Notes: a model not told the origin generated them from the sequence alone. A stretch of 64,000 nt of DNA from an uncultured Bacilli bacterium (GCA_944358375.1 CALVQT010000001.1:124001-188000), one strand, 5' to 3'. Shown: positions 36,913-45,939, numbered from the stretch's first letter. Numbers and translations: made by a program.

Positions 36913-37284
36913 GTTTTGCCCAGGTTTTATAAGGGTTTGTGAGCACTTTGATAGGTACCAAGTAAAATATGAATAATGTTAAAAAAATCGTATCTAATTC
37001 GTATATAAACATACTTTTGACCAAAAGAAACCCTTTATTTATAAGGGGATTTTAGCATTTTAGCTCTCTTCAGGTAGTAGACAGTAAAAAGTTACATACG
37101 ATTGATTTTGAAACAGATAAAAAAAGGCTAACTGAAGAGAAGAAAAAGCCCATAAAATAAGGCTTCTTTAAAATAATCAAAAAATAATCATTGCCCAGCA
37201 TTTGGTTGAATCAATTTATGATATAATTGTAAGTGTAAGAGAAAGACAAATAGTAATTTGCAGAAATGATTGGAGAAATATAAA
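36913..37284. other. Gene-free stretch between the two elements
   Basis: No convincing gene. It holds hairpins CCCTT/AAGGG (37031-37047) and AAGCC/GGCTT (37146-37165), and repeats of CTGAAGAGA: on the minus strand near 37065 and on the plus strand near 37127, echoing the motif at 36862 and 36882. A -10-like GATATAAT near 37216-37223 probably serves the next operon. Confidence 0.4.
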
Positions 37285-37824
37285 ATGACTTATAAATATA
37301 TGTATCAAACTCCAGAAAACTTTTCAAATATGATTATGAATAGTGATGGAGAATATTTAACAGGTTTATGGTTTGAAGATTCAAGAGATTCTTTTAAACA
37401 TATAATAAACTGCGAGGAAAAAGATTTAGAAATATTTAAAGAAACAAGTAAATGGCTAGATATTTATTTTAGTGGTAAAAATCCTAATTTTACACCGAAA
37501 TATAAAATAAAAAACTTAACACCGTTTAGACAAGAAGTAACAGATATAATGAACTCTATTGAATATGGAGAGGTGGTAACATACAAAGATATATCAAAAA
37601 TAATTGCTGAAAAAAGAGGAATAAAAATAATGTCATCACAAGCAGTTGGTGGAGCAGTTGGTTGGAATCCTATTTGCATTATAATTCCTTGCCATAGAGT
37701 AGTTGGAATAAATGGAAGTCTGACAGGATATGGTGGAGGAATAAAAAACAAAATAGAATTATTAAAACTAGAAGGAAACGATATAAGCAAATACCATGTT
37801 CCAAAACGAGGTACTGCATTATGA
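37285..37824 (+). CDS. Methylated-DNA--protein-cysteine methyltransferase (Ogt/MGMT)
   Basis: 179 residues from the ATG at 37285; an in-frame TTG at 37270 is disfavoured because the TGGAG ribosome site lies at 37271-37275. The active site IIPCHRVVG with the acceptor Cys, preceded by SSQAVGGAVGWNP, and GYGGGIKNKIELL are diagnostic. It repairs O6-alkylguanine by suicide transfer. It overlaps the following glycosylase gene by four bases, forming an alkylation-repair operon on the mobile region. Confidence 0.92.
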   Translation: MTYKYMYQTPENFSNMIMNSDGEYLTGLWFEDSRDSFKHIINCEEKDLEIFKETSKWLDIYFSGKNPNFTPKYKIKNLTPFRQEVTDIMNSIEYGEVVTYKDISKIIAEKRGIKIMSSQAVGGAVGWNPICIIIPCHRVVGINGSLTGYGGGIKNKIELLKLEGNDISKYHVPKRGTAL

Positions 37825-38363
37825 TAAGGTGCAAATGGTGTAATTTAAAAAATGAAAAATATATAGAATATCACGATAAAGAATGGTGTAAATCTAACTT
37901 TGAAGATAAATATTTATTTGAAATGCTAATACTAGAATCTTTTCAAGCAGGGCTTTCTTGGGAATGTGTTTTAAATAAAAGGGAGGATTTTAGAAAAGCA
38001 TTTGATAATTTTGATATAGAGAAGATATGTAATTACAATGATGAAAAAATTCATGAATTATTAAAAAATGAAAAAATTATAAGAAATAAACTGAAAATAA
38101 ATGCTACTATAAATAATAGTAAAATTTTTAAGAAAATACAAAATGAATATGGTACATTCCATAACTATTTAAAGACTTTTACCAATGATGTAATTATTTA
38201 TGAAATAGATAAAACGACAAATCAATTATCAGATGATTTGTCAAAAGATTTACAAAAAAGAGGAATGAAATTTGTGGGAAGTACAATTATATATTCTTAT
38301 TTACAAGCGATAGGAATTATTTACTCTCACGATAAAGAATGCTTTATGTATAAGAATAATTAG
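37821..38363 (+). CDS. tag: DNA-3-methyladenine glycosylase I (Tag)
   Basis: 180 residues. CKWCN near the N-terminus, YHDKEWC, and ESFQAGLSWECVLNKREDFR with the catalytic-site Glu are family signatures; the late HDKEC supplies the C-terminal zinc-type His and Cys. It excises 3-methyladenine from alkylated DNA. Coupled by ATGA to the Ogt-type gene. Confidence 0.92.
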   Translation: MIRCKWCNLKNEKYIEYHDKEWCKSNFEDKYLFEMLILESFQAGLSWECVLNKREDFRKAFDNFDIEKICNYNDEKIHELLKNEKIIRNKLKINATINNSKIFKKIQNEYGTFHNYLKTFTNDVIIYEIDKTTNQLSDDLSKDLQKRGMKFVGSTIIYSYLQAIGIIYSHDKECFMYKNN

Positions 38364-38400
38364 AGCGAAAAATTACAATTTATAAATCAGATAAAAAAGA

Positions 38401-38421
38401 GGCTAGGGTAAATTCCTAGCC
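38401..38421. terminator. Convergent terminator between tag and the integrase fragment
   Basis: GGCTAGG (38401-38407) pairs with CCTAGCC (38415-38421). The minus strand continues with TCTTTTTTAT. The integrase fragment stop lies in the stem, the same design as at 20840-20865. Confidence 0.8.
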
Positions 38422-38741
38422 TTCGTTCATTTCGTCTATTAAGTTTGTTATATCACTTAATGCATTAGAGTATAAATGAGTATAAGTATTTAGAGTTTCT
38501 TCAATCTTGGAATGCCCTAAGAACTTTGAAACCATATTGATACTTGCACCCTTATAAATTAAAAGCGATGCACAAGAGTGTCTAAAGTCATGTAGTCTTA
38601 TTTGTTTAACTCCAGCAAGCTTACAATTTTTATTCTTACGATCAGAAAATCTATTATTACTAGCAGGAACTATATCACCAACTACAAAGAATTTATCATT
38701 GAATCCGAGTAGCACATCATCATCACTTTCTTTGAGCGTCA
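38416..38741 (-). pseudogene. C-terminal fragment of a second tyrosine integrase
   Basis: About 108 codons remain, with RLHDFRHSCASLLIYKGAS and LGHSKIEETLNTYTHLY, that is, two of the catalytic boxes and the nucleophilic Tyr. The frame runs into the IS inverted repeat at 38742, and no N-terminal part is found beyond the IS, so insertion plus deletion removed it. It resembles the intact integrase at 20851 (HDFRHSCASLL, LGH-KI-ETLNTY) and marks a second, dead element. Confidence 0.85.
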
Positions 38742-40412
38742 GACTGTTGACAAATATGTATATAAATTACTTATTTGTCTTTTTTTATTTGAATTTAACT
38801 TGAAAATTATGAAAAATCTAAATATGCTAAGCATATTTCTATACTAAGCATAATGGTGTAATGCAAATTTCTTGAGATTCATGCACGCATAAAGCAGAGT
38901 TAGTTCACGACTGACTCTTTCTTTAGCTCGGAAATATGTTTTTCCAAGCCCATGTTTCATTTTACCATCGGCATACAATCGCTCAATATGTGTAGAACGT
39001 TGTTTATATATTTCTTTTACATCATCACGATATCTATAGTCATTTGCCATTTCTTTATATCCCTCCCATACATGTCTTAATATTTGCTTGGCTTTTGTCT
39101 TTGTGCATTGACCTTTAAACGGACATTTTTCACAATCATTTTTATCTGCTTTATAAATTATATATCCATCTTTGTTTATGCTGGTTGGAATTAAATCACA
39201 ATTATTAGGACAAATATAAATATTGTTTGCTTCATCATATACATATTCATATTTTTTGAAGTAACCTTCTTTAGTCATTGGTCTTTTATAAGGAAAACAT
39301 GGTATCATTTCTAAATCGATTAATGTTTTACAAATGTGTGGTGTTATATATGCAGCATCACCAACAAAGTATTTTGGCATATCGTTAGAAAACTTATCAA
39401 CAAATTTATCAAAGGCAGTATAGAAAGCTATGGAATCATGCATATTTGATGGATTAACATCTACTGTTAGTGCATAATTATTTCCATCACATATTACCGT
39501 TGAGTTATATGCAAACATCTTTTCTTTTTCATTTTTATATAACATTCCTGCATTTTTATCTGTATCACTGACTATTATTTCCTTTTCCCTAAGTAATTCT
39601 TCAGTTGGTATTTCTTCATTACATTTGACTATTTTTTGTACTTCTTCCAAATATTCATCATCTGTTAAATCTTCTTCTTGAAGAGCTTTTAATGCAATTT
39701 CCAATTCTAATTCTTTTTGATATTTTTTGGCTTCTACTTTTACTAACTCTTTATGATTTTTCTTTTTATTGGCATATGCTTTAGTATTTGTTGAATCGAT
39801 GTATACAGCAGTCATATCTAAACAGTTATGTTCTATTAATAAATCTATTACTTTATCAAATACTGTTTGCAATATATCTTTTTCTAACTTACAAAATTTT
39901 CTTTTATAGTTTTGGGAATATGTTGAATGATTAGGTACTTCTTCATTTAAGTTATATCCTATAAACCATCGATATAAATTGTTATATTTTAAACTTTCAT
40001 AAGTTTTTCTTAAACTATCTTCATTAAAAAGAAACTTTAATATATGAATTTTAAACAATACTACTGGATCTATACTTGGTCTTCCAAATAAAGAGTATTG
40101 TTTTTCTACTTCTTCATATATAAAGTTCCAGTCAAAATATTTTTCTATTACTCTTAAGAAATGATTTTGAGGTACCATTTCTTCTAAATTTACTATTTCA
40201 CTTAAATATTGTCTTTGAGGTCTTTTAGTTAACATTCTATCACTTACTTTCTTCATTATTCCTAATATAATTATATCAAAAATATATAAAAAAAGTAAGG
40301 TTTAGTAAGCTTTTAATTTGGAATAATAAAGCAACCTTACATTTATATTATAATATATTTTTTTCAAAATTAAAAGACTGTTAACAAATTTCTTTCGACT
40401 TTGTCAACAGTC
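38742..40412 (-). mobile_element. IS1182-family insertion sequence, 1671 bp
   Basis: Perfect 13-bp terminal inverted repeats: GACTGTTGACAAA (38742-38754) and TTTGTCAACAGTC (40400-40412). The transposase is intact. I see no clear target-site duplication next to the ends. It truncates the integrase fragment. Confidence 0.85.
38844..40256 (-). CDS. IS1182-family transposase
   Basis: 470 residues, intact. The N-terminal DUF772 part reads SLFGRPSIDPVVLFKIHIL, and the DDE catalytic part includes DMTAVYIDSTNTKAYANK, the second Asp in KYFVGDAAYIT, and ERLYADGKMKHGLGKTYFR near the C-terminus; a Cys cluster CEKCPFKGQC lies between. It should be able to move the element. AT-rich upstream region with AGGAAT. 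Confidence 0.9.
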   Translation of the reverse strand: MKKVSDRMLTKRPQRQYLSEIVNLEEMVPQNHFLRVIEKYFDWNFIYEEVEKQYSLFGRPSIDPVVLFKIHILKFLFNEDSLRKTYESLKYNNLYRWFIGYNLNEEVPNHSTYSQNYKRKFCKLEKDILQTVFDKVIDLLIEHNCLDMTAVYIDSTNTKAYANKKKNHKELVKVEAKKYQKELELEIALKALQEEDLTDDEYLEEVQKIVKCNEEIPTEELLREKEIIVSDTDKNAGMLYKNEKEKMFAYNSTVICDGNNYALTVDVNPSNMHDSIAFYTAFDKFVDKFSNDMPKYFVGDAAYITPHICKTLIDLEMIPCFPYKRPMTKEGYFKKYEYVYDEANNIYICPNNCDLIPTSINKDGYIIYKADKNDCEKCPFKGQCTKTKAKQILRHVWEGYKEMANDYRYRDDVKEIYKQRSTHIERLYADGKMKHGLGKTYFRAKERVSRELTLLYACMNLKKFALHHYA

Positions 40413-40415
40413 AAA

Positions 40416-40445
40416 TAATACCTAGTCTTACTAGGTATTATTTTT
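40416..40445 (+). terminator. Hairpin beside the IS right end
   Basis: TAATACCTAG (40416-40425), 5-base loop, CTAGGTATTA (40431-40440), then TTTTT on the plus strand. It lies 3 bases outside the IS. Confidence 0.6.
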
Positions 40446-40500
40446 ACTTATTATTGAATAATGAGTAATAGTAATCAAATACTAATAAATTATTATTAAT

Positions 40501-40799
40501 TTATTTGTCAATCATACTATCATTAAAGATAGTTTCATATGTATTAAATATCATTTCAATTGAAAAAGGTTTCTTTTCTTTTTCAGTAAGTTCTAAATAC
40601 TTGGCTGAAAAAAATAATAAATGCTTATATTTACTAAAATTAGTTTTAATATATTTATCATATTTTCTATGTCAGAATCAACATTAAAATATTTATTTTC
40701 TAGCAAATATATTGCCAATCTTACTTTATCAATATTGCTTAATTTATCAAATTGATATATTAAATCCATTACTTTATTTGTATTATTTTCTAATAACAT
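40501..40799 (-). pseudogene. Small unknown gene broken by a frameshift
   Basis: From ATG at 40799 with a GAAAGGAAG ribosome site, the frame runs MLLENNTNKVMDLIYQFD and on to DIENMINIL, then loses coding character. The next frame over continues KYKHLLFFSAKYLELTEKE and SIEMIFNTYETIFNDSM, ending in TAA at 40501-40503. Joining the two gives about 99 residues of consistent, helical sequence. The shift lies near 40645 in an A/T run. Function unknown. Confidence 0.55.
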
Positions 40800-40906
40800 A
40801 AAAATCTTCCTTTCAACTACCCAAAGGTTAAAATTAATATAATTTTGTTTAAACTTTTTAAAATTATATTCGTTGATTTACAAGTGTTTTAAAAAAGTAT
40901 GTGATA

Positions 40907-40956
40907 TGAGATTGCCTCCATGAAGAGGCCGCATAAAAGCGTGATCTCATTTTTTG
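40907..40956 (+). other. Third att-like / branched terminator structure
   Basis: TGAGAT (40907-40912) pairs with ATCTCA (40944-40949) and encloses two small stems, GCCTC/GAGGC and CGC/GCG, followed by a T run. The segment CCTCCATGAAGAGGCCGCA resembles the left-end CCCCCTGAAGGAGCCGCA, so this may be the outer end of the second element. Confidence 0.45.
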
Positions 40957-41850
40957 CTTATAAGTTCTCGTGGTCTTTTCATTTTTGTTTAGTTTATATT
41001 TAGGCAATAATCGTATAAATGAACAAGAATTTTGTAATATAATAGTAGTTAAAAATTAGGATGTCTTATGTACAAAATTATAAAAAATATTAGTTATTTA
41101 ATTAGACAATTTTGTTTGTAAAATTTATTTACAAATATTTGAATCAAATATAAAAAAATCGTTAAATGGTCTGTAGTAGGTATTTTTGTGTGCCTCGTAG
41201 ATTTAAAAAATGAGGATTAAAGTGATGAATCAAATTATTCTAGTAGTTCGTTTAGTTAAAAGTTATGGTGTGATTACTACAAAGTTTGGTAAAAACATGA
41301 GTTATATAACTTTCATAATTTTTTTAAATTGTATTTCTTTAAATTATACGATTAATTGTCTATAATAGTTATATTTTTATGAATAAAAAATCATAAAATA
41401 TTGTTTGATAATTAAAAACATGATAAAATAATGAAACATGAATTGAAATATGTATGATTTTTTGCTAGTGCTAGGTAAAAATTAAATTATCACAGAGAAA
41501 AATATCTATAAAAGCAAATGCATTAGCAAAGATTAAAAAGTATGAAAAAAGTAAATATATCATTTTGTTATTAAAAATATTAATTTTTATTAAATTTATA
41601 TTTATAAGAATTATTTTCAAGAAAAATTTTAAAATAATGGGCTATGAAGTTGATTATAAAAAAATAGAAATTTAAAATTAAATAGTAATACTAACAAAAA
41701 GTAATATATATTTTTTAGTTAATAATTATACGTAAATGAATGAAATACACTGTAGATTTGTGTTATAGGTTATTATTATATTAAAAATAATATGATAAAT
41801 TCTTATGCAATTTAAGTTAGTGAAAAATTATAATAATTATCAATATATAT
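40957..41850. other. Degraded non-coding stretch of about 0.9 kb
   Basis: No intact gene. A TGTAATATAAT promoter-like site occurs near 41032-41042. At 41224, behind GAGGATT, a short frame begins MNQIILVVRLVKSYG, like the start of an ABC-transporter ATPase, but it loses similarity at once. Near 41520-41670 a Lys/Ile-rich frame without a start is probably another remnant. Confidence 0.45.
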
Positions 41851-41866
41851 AAGGAGGTAATATATT

Positions 41867-43210
41867 TTGAATATTTTAGTAGTCAATCCGCCTAACAAAC
41901 CATTTACAAATAAGTCTATACTTGCAGAACCAATCGATGTATTACAAATAGCAACGATTGTTAAAGAAAAATATAGTGATGTAAGTGTAATAGATATGGA
42001 TGTTAATAAAATGAATAATAATTTAAACAATTATTTAAAAGATGATAATATTATTATTTTTGTATTTGATTATCAATTACCTCTACATACAAGTGATACT
42101 GTTTCTAATATATTTGAGATTATAAAAAACACTAATAAAAAATCAAAATATATTATTATAGGAAAAACTAGTGCTTATTATTATGATGAATTTTTAAATA
42201 ATGGTTTTGATGTAGTTATAAATGGCATAGCAGATGAAACTATTATTAATGTTATTAATAGTATTATTCAAAATAAAGATTTATCTTTAATTCCTAATAT
42301 TATTATAAAAAAAGATAATAATATAATACTAACTGAAAAAATCAAAATAGCTAATAATTTCAATTTGATTAATTACCCTGACCGAAGTTTAGTTAATATT
42401 GAAAAATATATGGACACAAGAACTATGATTACATCAAGAGGATGTATTGGCAAGTGTAATTTTTGTACAACACCAACTTTCTTTGGTAAATGGATTGGTA
42501 AAGAAGCTAATAAAGTAGTTGATGAAATTGAATATTTGATAAGTAATTTTAACACTAAGAAAATAATTTTTCTAGATGATAATATGACTGTAGATAAAAA
42601 AAGAATGTTTGAAATTTGTAACGAAATAGAAAAAAGAAATATTAAATGTTTATTTGGATGTTTAAGTAGTATTTCTTGTTATGATAAATATATGTTTGAA
42701 AAAATGTATTTAGTAGGATTTAGATGGGTTCATTTTGGTATTGAAACAGGAAGTAAAAGAATCCTAAAATTAATGAATAAACAAATGAATTTAAATTATA
42801 TTAGACAAGTTATTAAAGAAGTGAAAGATATGGGCTATAGAGTAAGAAATAGTATTATTCTAGATTATCCAAGTTCTACTAAAGAAGATATTATCGCTAC
42901 AAGAAATTTAATTAATATTTTACAGCCACATGAACTTAGAATGCATTATTTAGCATATAGAGTTGGAACACCAATATTTGAAGAAAATAAAAATATTAAA
43001 AATAAAACACAATATATTCACAGTAATCATCCTAATGTTGAAAATCCTAAATTAACTGAAGAAATAAATTTATTAATAAATGATTTAAAGAATAATGGTT
43101 ATATTTTAATATTTGATGATGTTAATTGGAATAAATATAATTTGTTAAATAAAGAGACAAAATTTGCTTCATTTATTCCAATAAAATATGGGATGTGTTG
43201 GTATGAATAA
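41867..43210 (+). CDS. Cobalamin-binding-type radical SAM enzyme
   Basis: 447 residues with a TTG start 8 bases after a full AAGGAGGT. The N-terminal ~130 residues have the B12-binding Rossmann pattern (MNILVVNPPNKP, then SVIDMDV, IIFVFDYQ). The radical SAM domain has SRGCIGKCNFC (CX3CX2C) near residue 190 and IIFLDDNMTVD near 227, typical of B12-type radical SAM proteins. Such enzymes methylate unactivated carbons or rearrange substrates. It is first in a six-gene operon and overlaps the next gene by eight bases. Substrate unknown; probably the small protein or a metabolite of this locus. Confidence 0.85.
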   Translation: MNILVVNPPNKPFTNKSILAEPIDVLQIATIVKEKYSDVSVIDMDVNKMNNNLNNYLKDDNIIIFVFDYQLPLHTSDTVSNIFEIIKNTNKKSKYIIIGKTSAYYYDEFLNNGFDVVINGIADETIINVINSIIQNKDLSLIPNIIIKKDNNIILTEKIKIANNFNLINYPDRSLVNIEKYMDTRTMITSRGCIGKCNFCTTPTFFGKWIGKEANKVVDEIEYLISNFNTKKIIFLDDNMTVDKKRMFEICNEIEKRNIKCLFGCLSSISCYDKYMFEKMYLVGFRWVHFGIETGSKRILKLMNKQMNLNYIRQVIKEVKDMGYRVRNSIILDYPSSTKEDIIATRNLINILQPHELRMHYLAYRVGTPIFEENKNIKNKTQYIHSNHPNVENPKLTEEINLLINDLKNNGYILIFDDVNWNKYNLLNKETKFASFIPIKYGMCWYE

Positions 43211-44657
43211 ATTAATAGGGATTACAGGTGGAATGTCATCTGGTAAAACAACTTTATGTAAAAAATTATTAAAGTTAAATCCTAATTGTATATATATAGA
43301 TGTTGATAATTTTAGAAGAAGTTTATATAAAAATAACGAATATATAGAAAAATTAAAATCAAAAATAATAGAATTAAAACAATATAAAGAAATTGATTCG
43401 TTTATTTTAAATAAATATATTTATTATGATAAAAAAAGCATGGATAAATATAAAGAAATTTTATATAATTTTTTATTCAAATATTTAAATGAATTTAACA
43501 ACAAAACAATATTAGTTGATTGGGCATTAATTATAAATGATAATTTAATTGATAAGTTTAATAAAATTGTATATTTAGATATTAATGAAGATATAAGATT
43601 ATCTAGATTATATAATAGTGATTTATCAAAAGAAGAAATATTAAGAAGATTTGAATTACAAAAAATAAACAATATAAAGAAATATGAGAATAACAACTTT
43701 ATGGTAGTAAGTGAAGAAAATATGAGTGTTGATGAAATAAATGATTTTATAAATTCTATGGAGTGTAAATTTACATTACCAGAAGATGGTGGAAAAGCAA
43801 TATGGGAAATCACTCATAATTGTAATTATGGTTGCTCTTATTGTATATTCTCTTGTGATAAAAAGAAAGTTGATGGCGAGTTGACAACTAAAGAATGTTT
43901 GCATGTTATAGATGAATTAGTAAAAAATGGTTTTAAATATTTGAAAATTACAGGGGGAGAACCATTTATTAGAGAAGATTTAATAGAAATATTAGAATAT
44001 GCTAGTAAAAAATTAATTGTTGATGTATCTACTAATGCATCACTTATAAATGATGAAATAGTTAATAAATTAAATAAGATAAATTTAAAAATGATTCATG
44101 TAAGTTTAGATGGAAATAAAGAAGAACACGAAGCTGTAAGAGGAAAACTAACTTATGAAAGAACCATTAATGGTTTAAAATCATTAAAGCATTCAAAGAA
44201 TAAAGTAAGAATTGGTTCTGTAATTCATGCTAAGAATGAAAATAATTTAGAAAATCTAGTTAAAGATTCGATTAATATTGGTGCTAATGAAATAATATTT
44301 TCAATAATGGAACCAGTTGATGGACAAAGTAAATTACTTGTAAAAACAATTTCAAATGAAGAACTTATTAAAACTATTGATTATATAAAAGAAAAATACC
44401 AAAACAATATAATTGTTAATTATAATTTTGGCAAACAACCTACATTTGTTAAGAAGTGCCCTGCAGGAGATAAATTTTTATATATTAACAATATGGGGTT
44501 TGTTAGTCCTTGTCCTTGGGTATATGAAAATAATAAGAACTGTATTTCAAAGATTTCATTAAGAGATAATAATTTAAAAAATGTTCTAAAAGATAAGAAT
44601 ATATATTTATTTTTAAATTCAAAATTAAAAGGAGTTTGTTATGGAAAGATTCAGTAG
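43203..44657 (+). CDS. Fusion of a CoaE-like P-loop kinase and a radical SAM/SPASM-type enzyme
   Basis: 484 residues from ATG 43203 (in-frame ATG 43188 has no ribosome site). Residues 1-~190 are a P-loop kinase: Walker A GITGGMSSGKTTL and a Asp-rich YIDVDNFRR segment, closest in pattern to dephospho-CoA or nucleoside kinases. Residues ~200-484 are radical SAM with ITHNCNYGCSYC (CX3CX2C) near 207, KITGGEPFIRED, and STNASLIN. A C-terminal extension with CPAGDKFLYINNMGFVSPCP and further Cys suggests a SPASM/twitch-type auxiliary cluster. I do not recognise this domain combination from described enzymes. The product overlaps the next gene by 17 bases. Confidence 0.8.
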   Translation: MNKLIGITGGMSSGKTTLCKKLLKLNPNCIYIDVDNFRRSLYKNNEYIEKLKSKIIELKQYKEIDSFILNKYIYYDKKSMDKYKEILYNFLFKYLNEFNNKTILVDWALIINDNLIDKFNKIVYLDINEDIRLSRLYNSDLSKEEILRRFELQKINNIKKYENNNFMVVSEENMSVDEINDFINSMECKFTLPEDGGKAIWEITHNCNYGCSYCIFSCDKKKVDGELTTKECLHVIDELVKNGFKYLKITGGEPFIREDLIEILEYASKKLIVDVSTNASLINDEIVNKLNKINLKMIHVSLDGNKEEHEAVRGKLTYERTINGLKSLKHSKNKVRIGSVIHAKNENNLENLVKDSINIGANEIIFSIMEPVDGQSKLLVKTISNEELIKTIDYIKEKYQNNIIVNYNFGKQPTFVKKCPAGDKFLYINNMGFVSPCPWVYENNKNCISKISLRDNNLKNVLKDKNIYLFLNSKLKGVCYGKIQ

Positions 44658-45456
44658 TATATATCTTTTTACTACCGAAAATATTGCTGGATATATGAAT
44701 GAACTTGATTTTACTAATAAAAAAATAATCACAGTAACAGGATCATCAGATCATATTATTAATGCAATTTTAAAAGGGTGCACAGATATAACAACATTCG
44801 ATATAAATCCCCTTACTAAATATTATATGGATTTAAAACTATCAGCAATTAAAGAATTATCATATAGTGAATTTTTAAATTTCATATTATATGATACAGA
44901 AAAATCTTTTAATTATGAATTAATAAAAAAATTAAATATGGATAGTGAAAGTAAAGCATTTTGGTTAAATGAACTTTCTAAAAATGAATATAATGGATTA
45001 AAAATGAAATATTCAGCTTTATTTAATTTAAAATACTTCGATTTTCAAAATAAAATCAATTGCAATTTATATCTAAATGAAGAAAATTATGATATAATCA
45101 AAAATAGATTAGCAATAGTCAAAATAAAGTTTGTAAAATCAAATTTGAAAGATTTAAAACTTAATAAAAACTATGATTTTATGTTTCTATCTAATATATC
45201 AGATTATATCAACACTATTTATAAGGATAACTATTTAATTAATTACAAAAAATTAATATTCAAATTTTCAAAGAAAGTAAAAGTACTATACTTTGCTTAT
45301 ATATATGATATAAAAAATAAAGAAAAAAGAAGTATGATAGATGATATAAAAAATGTTAAAGAAATATTTGGAGATATAAAAATAAAGAAGTTTAAAAGTG
45401 CTTTACTTAATGTAAAAATAAATACAGAAGATGCTGTATTGATAAAGGAGGAGTAA
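44641..45456 (+). CDS. DUF3419-like SAM-dependent enzyme (aminocarboxypropyl-transferase-like)
   Basis: 271 residues. The N-terminal pattern KIITVTGSSDHIINAILKG, TTFDINPLTKYYMDLKL and IKELSYSEFLNFIL follows DUF3419/BtaA-type proteins, which use S-adenosylmethionine to transfer a 3-amino-3-carboxypropyl group. The usual GSGDQ reads GSSDH here, so activity may differ. It sits between a radical SAM enzyme and the Ser/Glu-rich protein, and probably modifies that protein or a pathway intermediate. Family call moderate, function inferred. Confidence 0.6.
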   Translation: MERFSSIYLFTTENIAGYMNELDFTNKKIITVTGSSDHIINAILKGCTDITTFDINPLTKYYMDLKLSAIKELSYSEFLNFILYDTEKSFNYELIKKLNMDSESKAFWLNELSKNEYNGLKMKYSALFNLKYFDFQNKINCNLYLNEENYDIIKNRLAIVKIKFVKSNLKDLKLNKNYDFMFLSNISDYINTIYKDNYLINYKKLIFKFSKKVKVLYFAYIYDIKNKEKRSMIDDIKNVKEIFGDIKIKKFKSALLNVKINTEDAVLIKEE

Positions 45457-45459
45457 ATT

Positions 45460-45939
45460 ATGGAAAGTAATTATGCAAGCAGCGAAAGTAATTATGAATA
45501 TGGGGAATATTTTGGAAGAAGTTATGGGAGATTTCCTTCAGAGAGTGATTTTTCTAGTGAAAGTCACAATACTTATGTACCAACATCTTCATTTAGCAAT
45601 GAAAGTGCTTTAGAAAGTAGATCTTCATTTTGTTCATCAGAAAGCAGAAGCATTTCAACTATACCCGCTAAAACTCAAAGTAGTAAGAAATATAACTCTT
45701 TAGATGATGTTGATAAGTTAATTGAAAAATTAGAATTTTCTATGGAAGGTGCTAATTTAACTAGTGATAGGGCAAATCAGATTTTAGCACAAAGAAAACA
45801 AAAAATAGATGAATTAAAAAAGTTGGTTGCAGAAGCAAGAAAAGCTGAAGAAGAAGAAAGAATGATAAAACAATTAGAGCAAGAAAATAGAGAGCTTGAT
45901 GATTTAATTGATAGTTTAAATAAAGGATTTTATAGATAA
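45460..45939 (+). CDS. Ser/Glu/Tyr-rich small protein with coiled-coil tail; candidate peptide substrate or carrier
   Basis: 159 residues with AAAGGAGGAG before the ATG, the strongest ribosome site of the operon. Residues 1-~70 are low complexity: Ser, Glu, Tyr and Phe with repeated SES (SSESNYEYG, FPSESDFSSESHN, SSESRS) and a single Cys. Residues ~80-155 form a charged coiled coil (RKQKIDELKKLVAEARKAE) ending in GFYR. It has no catalytic motif. Surrounded by radical SAM, ATP-grasp, DUF3419-like and methyltransferase genes, it may be the substrate or carrier protein they modify. It could also be a structural protein. Confidence 0.6.
   Translation: MESNYASSESNYEYGEYFGRSYGRFPSESDFSSESHNTYVPTSSFSNESALESRSSFCSSESRSISTIPAKTQSSKKYNSLDDVDKLIEKLEFSMEGANLTSDRANQILAQRKQKIDELKKLVAEARKAEEEERMIKQLEQENRELDDLIDSLNKGFYR

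Noticed and set aside
36840..37170. CRISPR-like repeats of CTGAAGAGA
   Set aside because: Only four short, unevenly spaced copies in both orientations, with no spacer structure and no cas genes.
40907..40956. Branched structure as a tRNA or riboswitch
   Set aside because: It lacks the tRNA arms and conserved bases and matches no riboswitch I know; it is better compared with the island-end sequences.
41224..41364. Short frame beginning MNQIILVVRLVKSYG as an ABC-transporter ATPase
   Set aside because: The likeness stops after 15 residues and no Walker motifs follow; kept only as a possible remnant.
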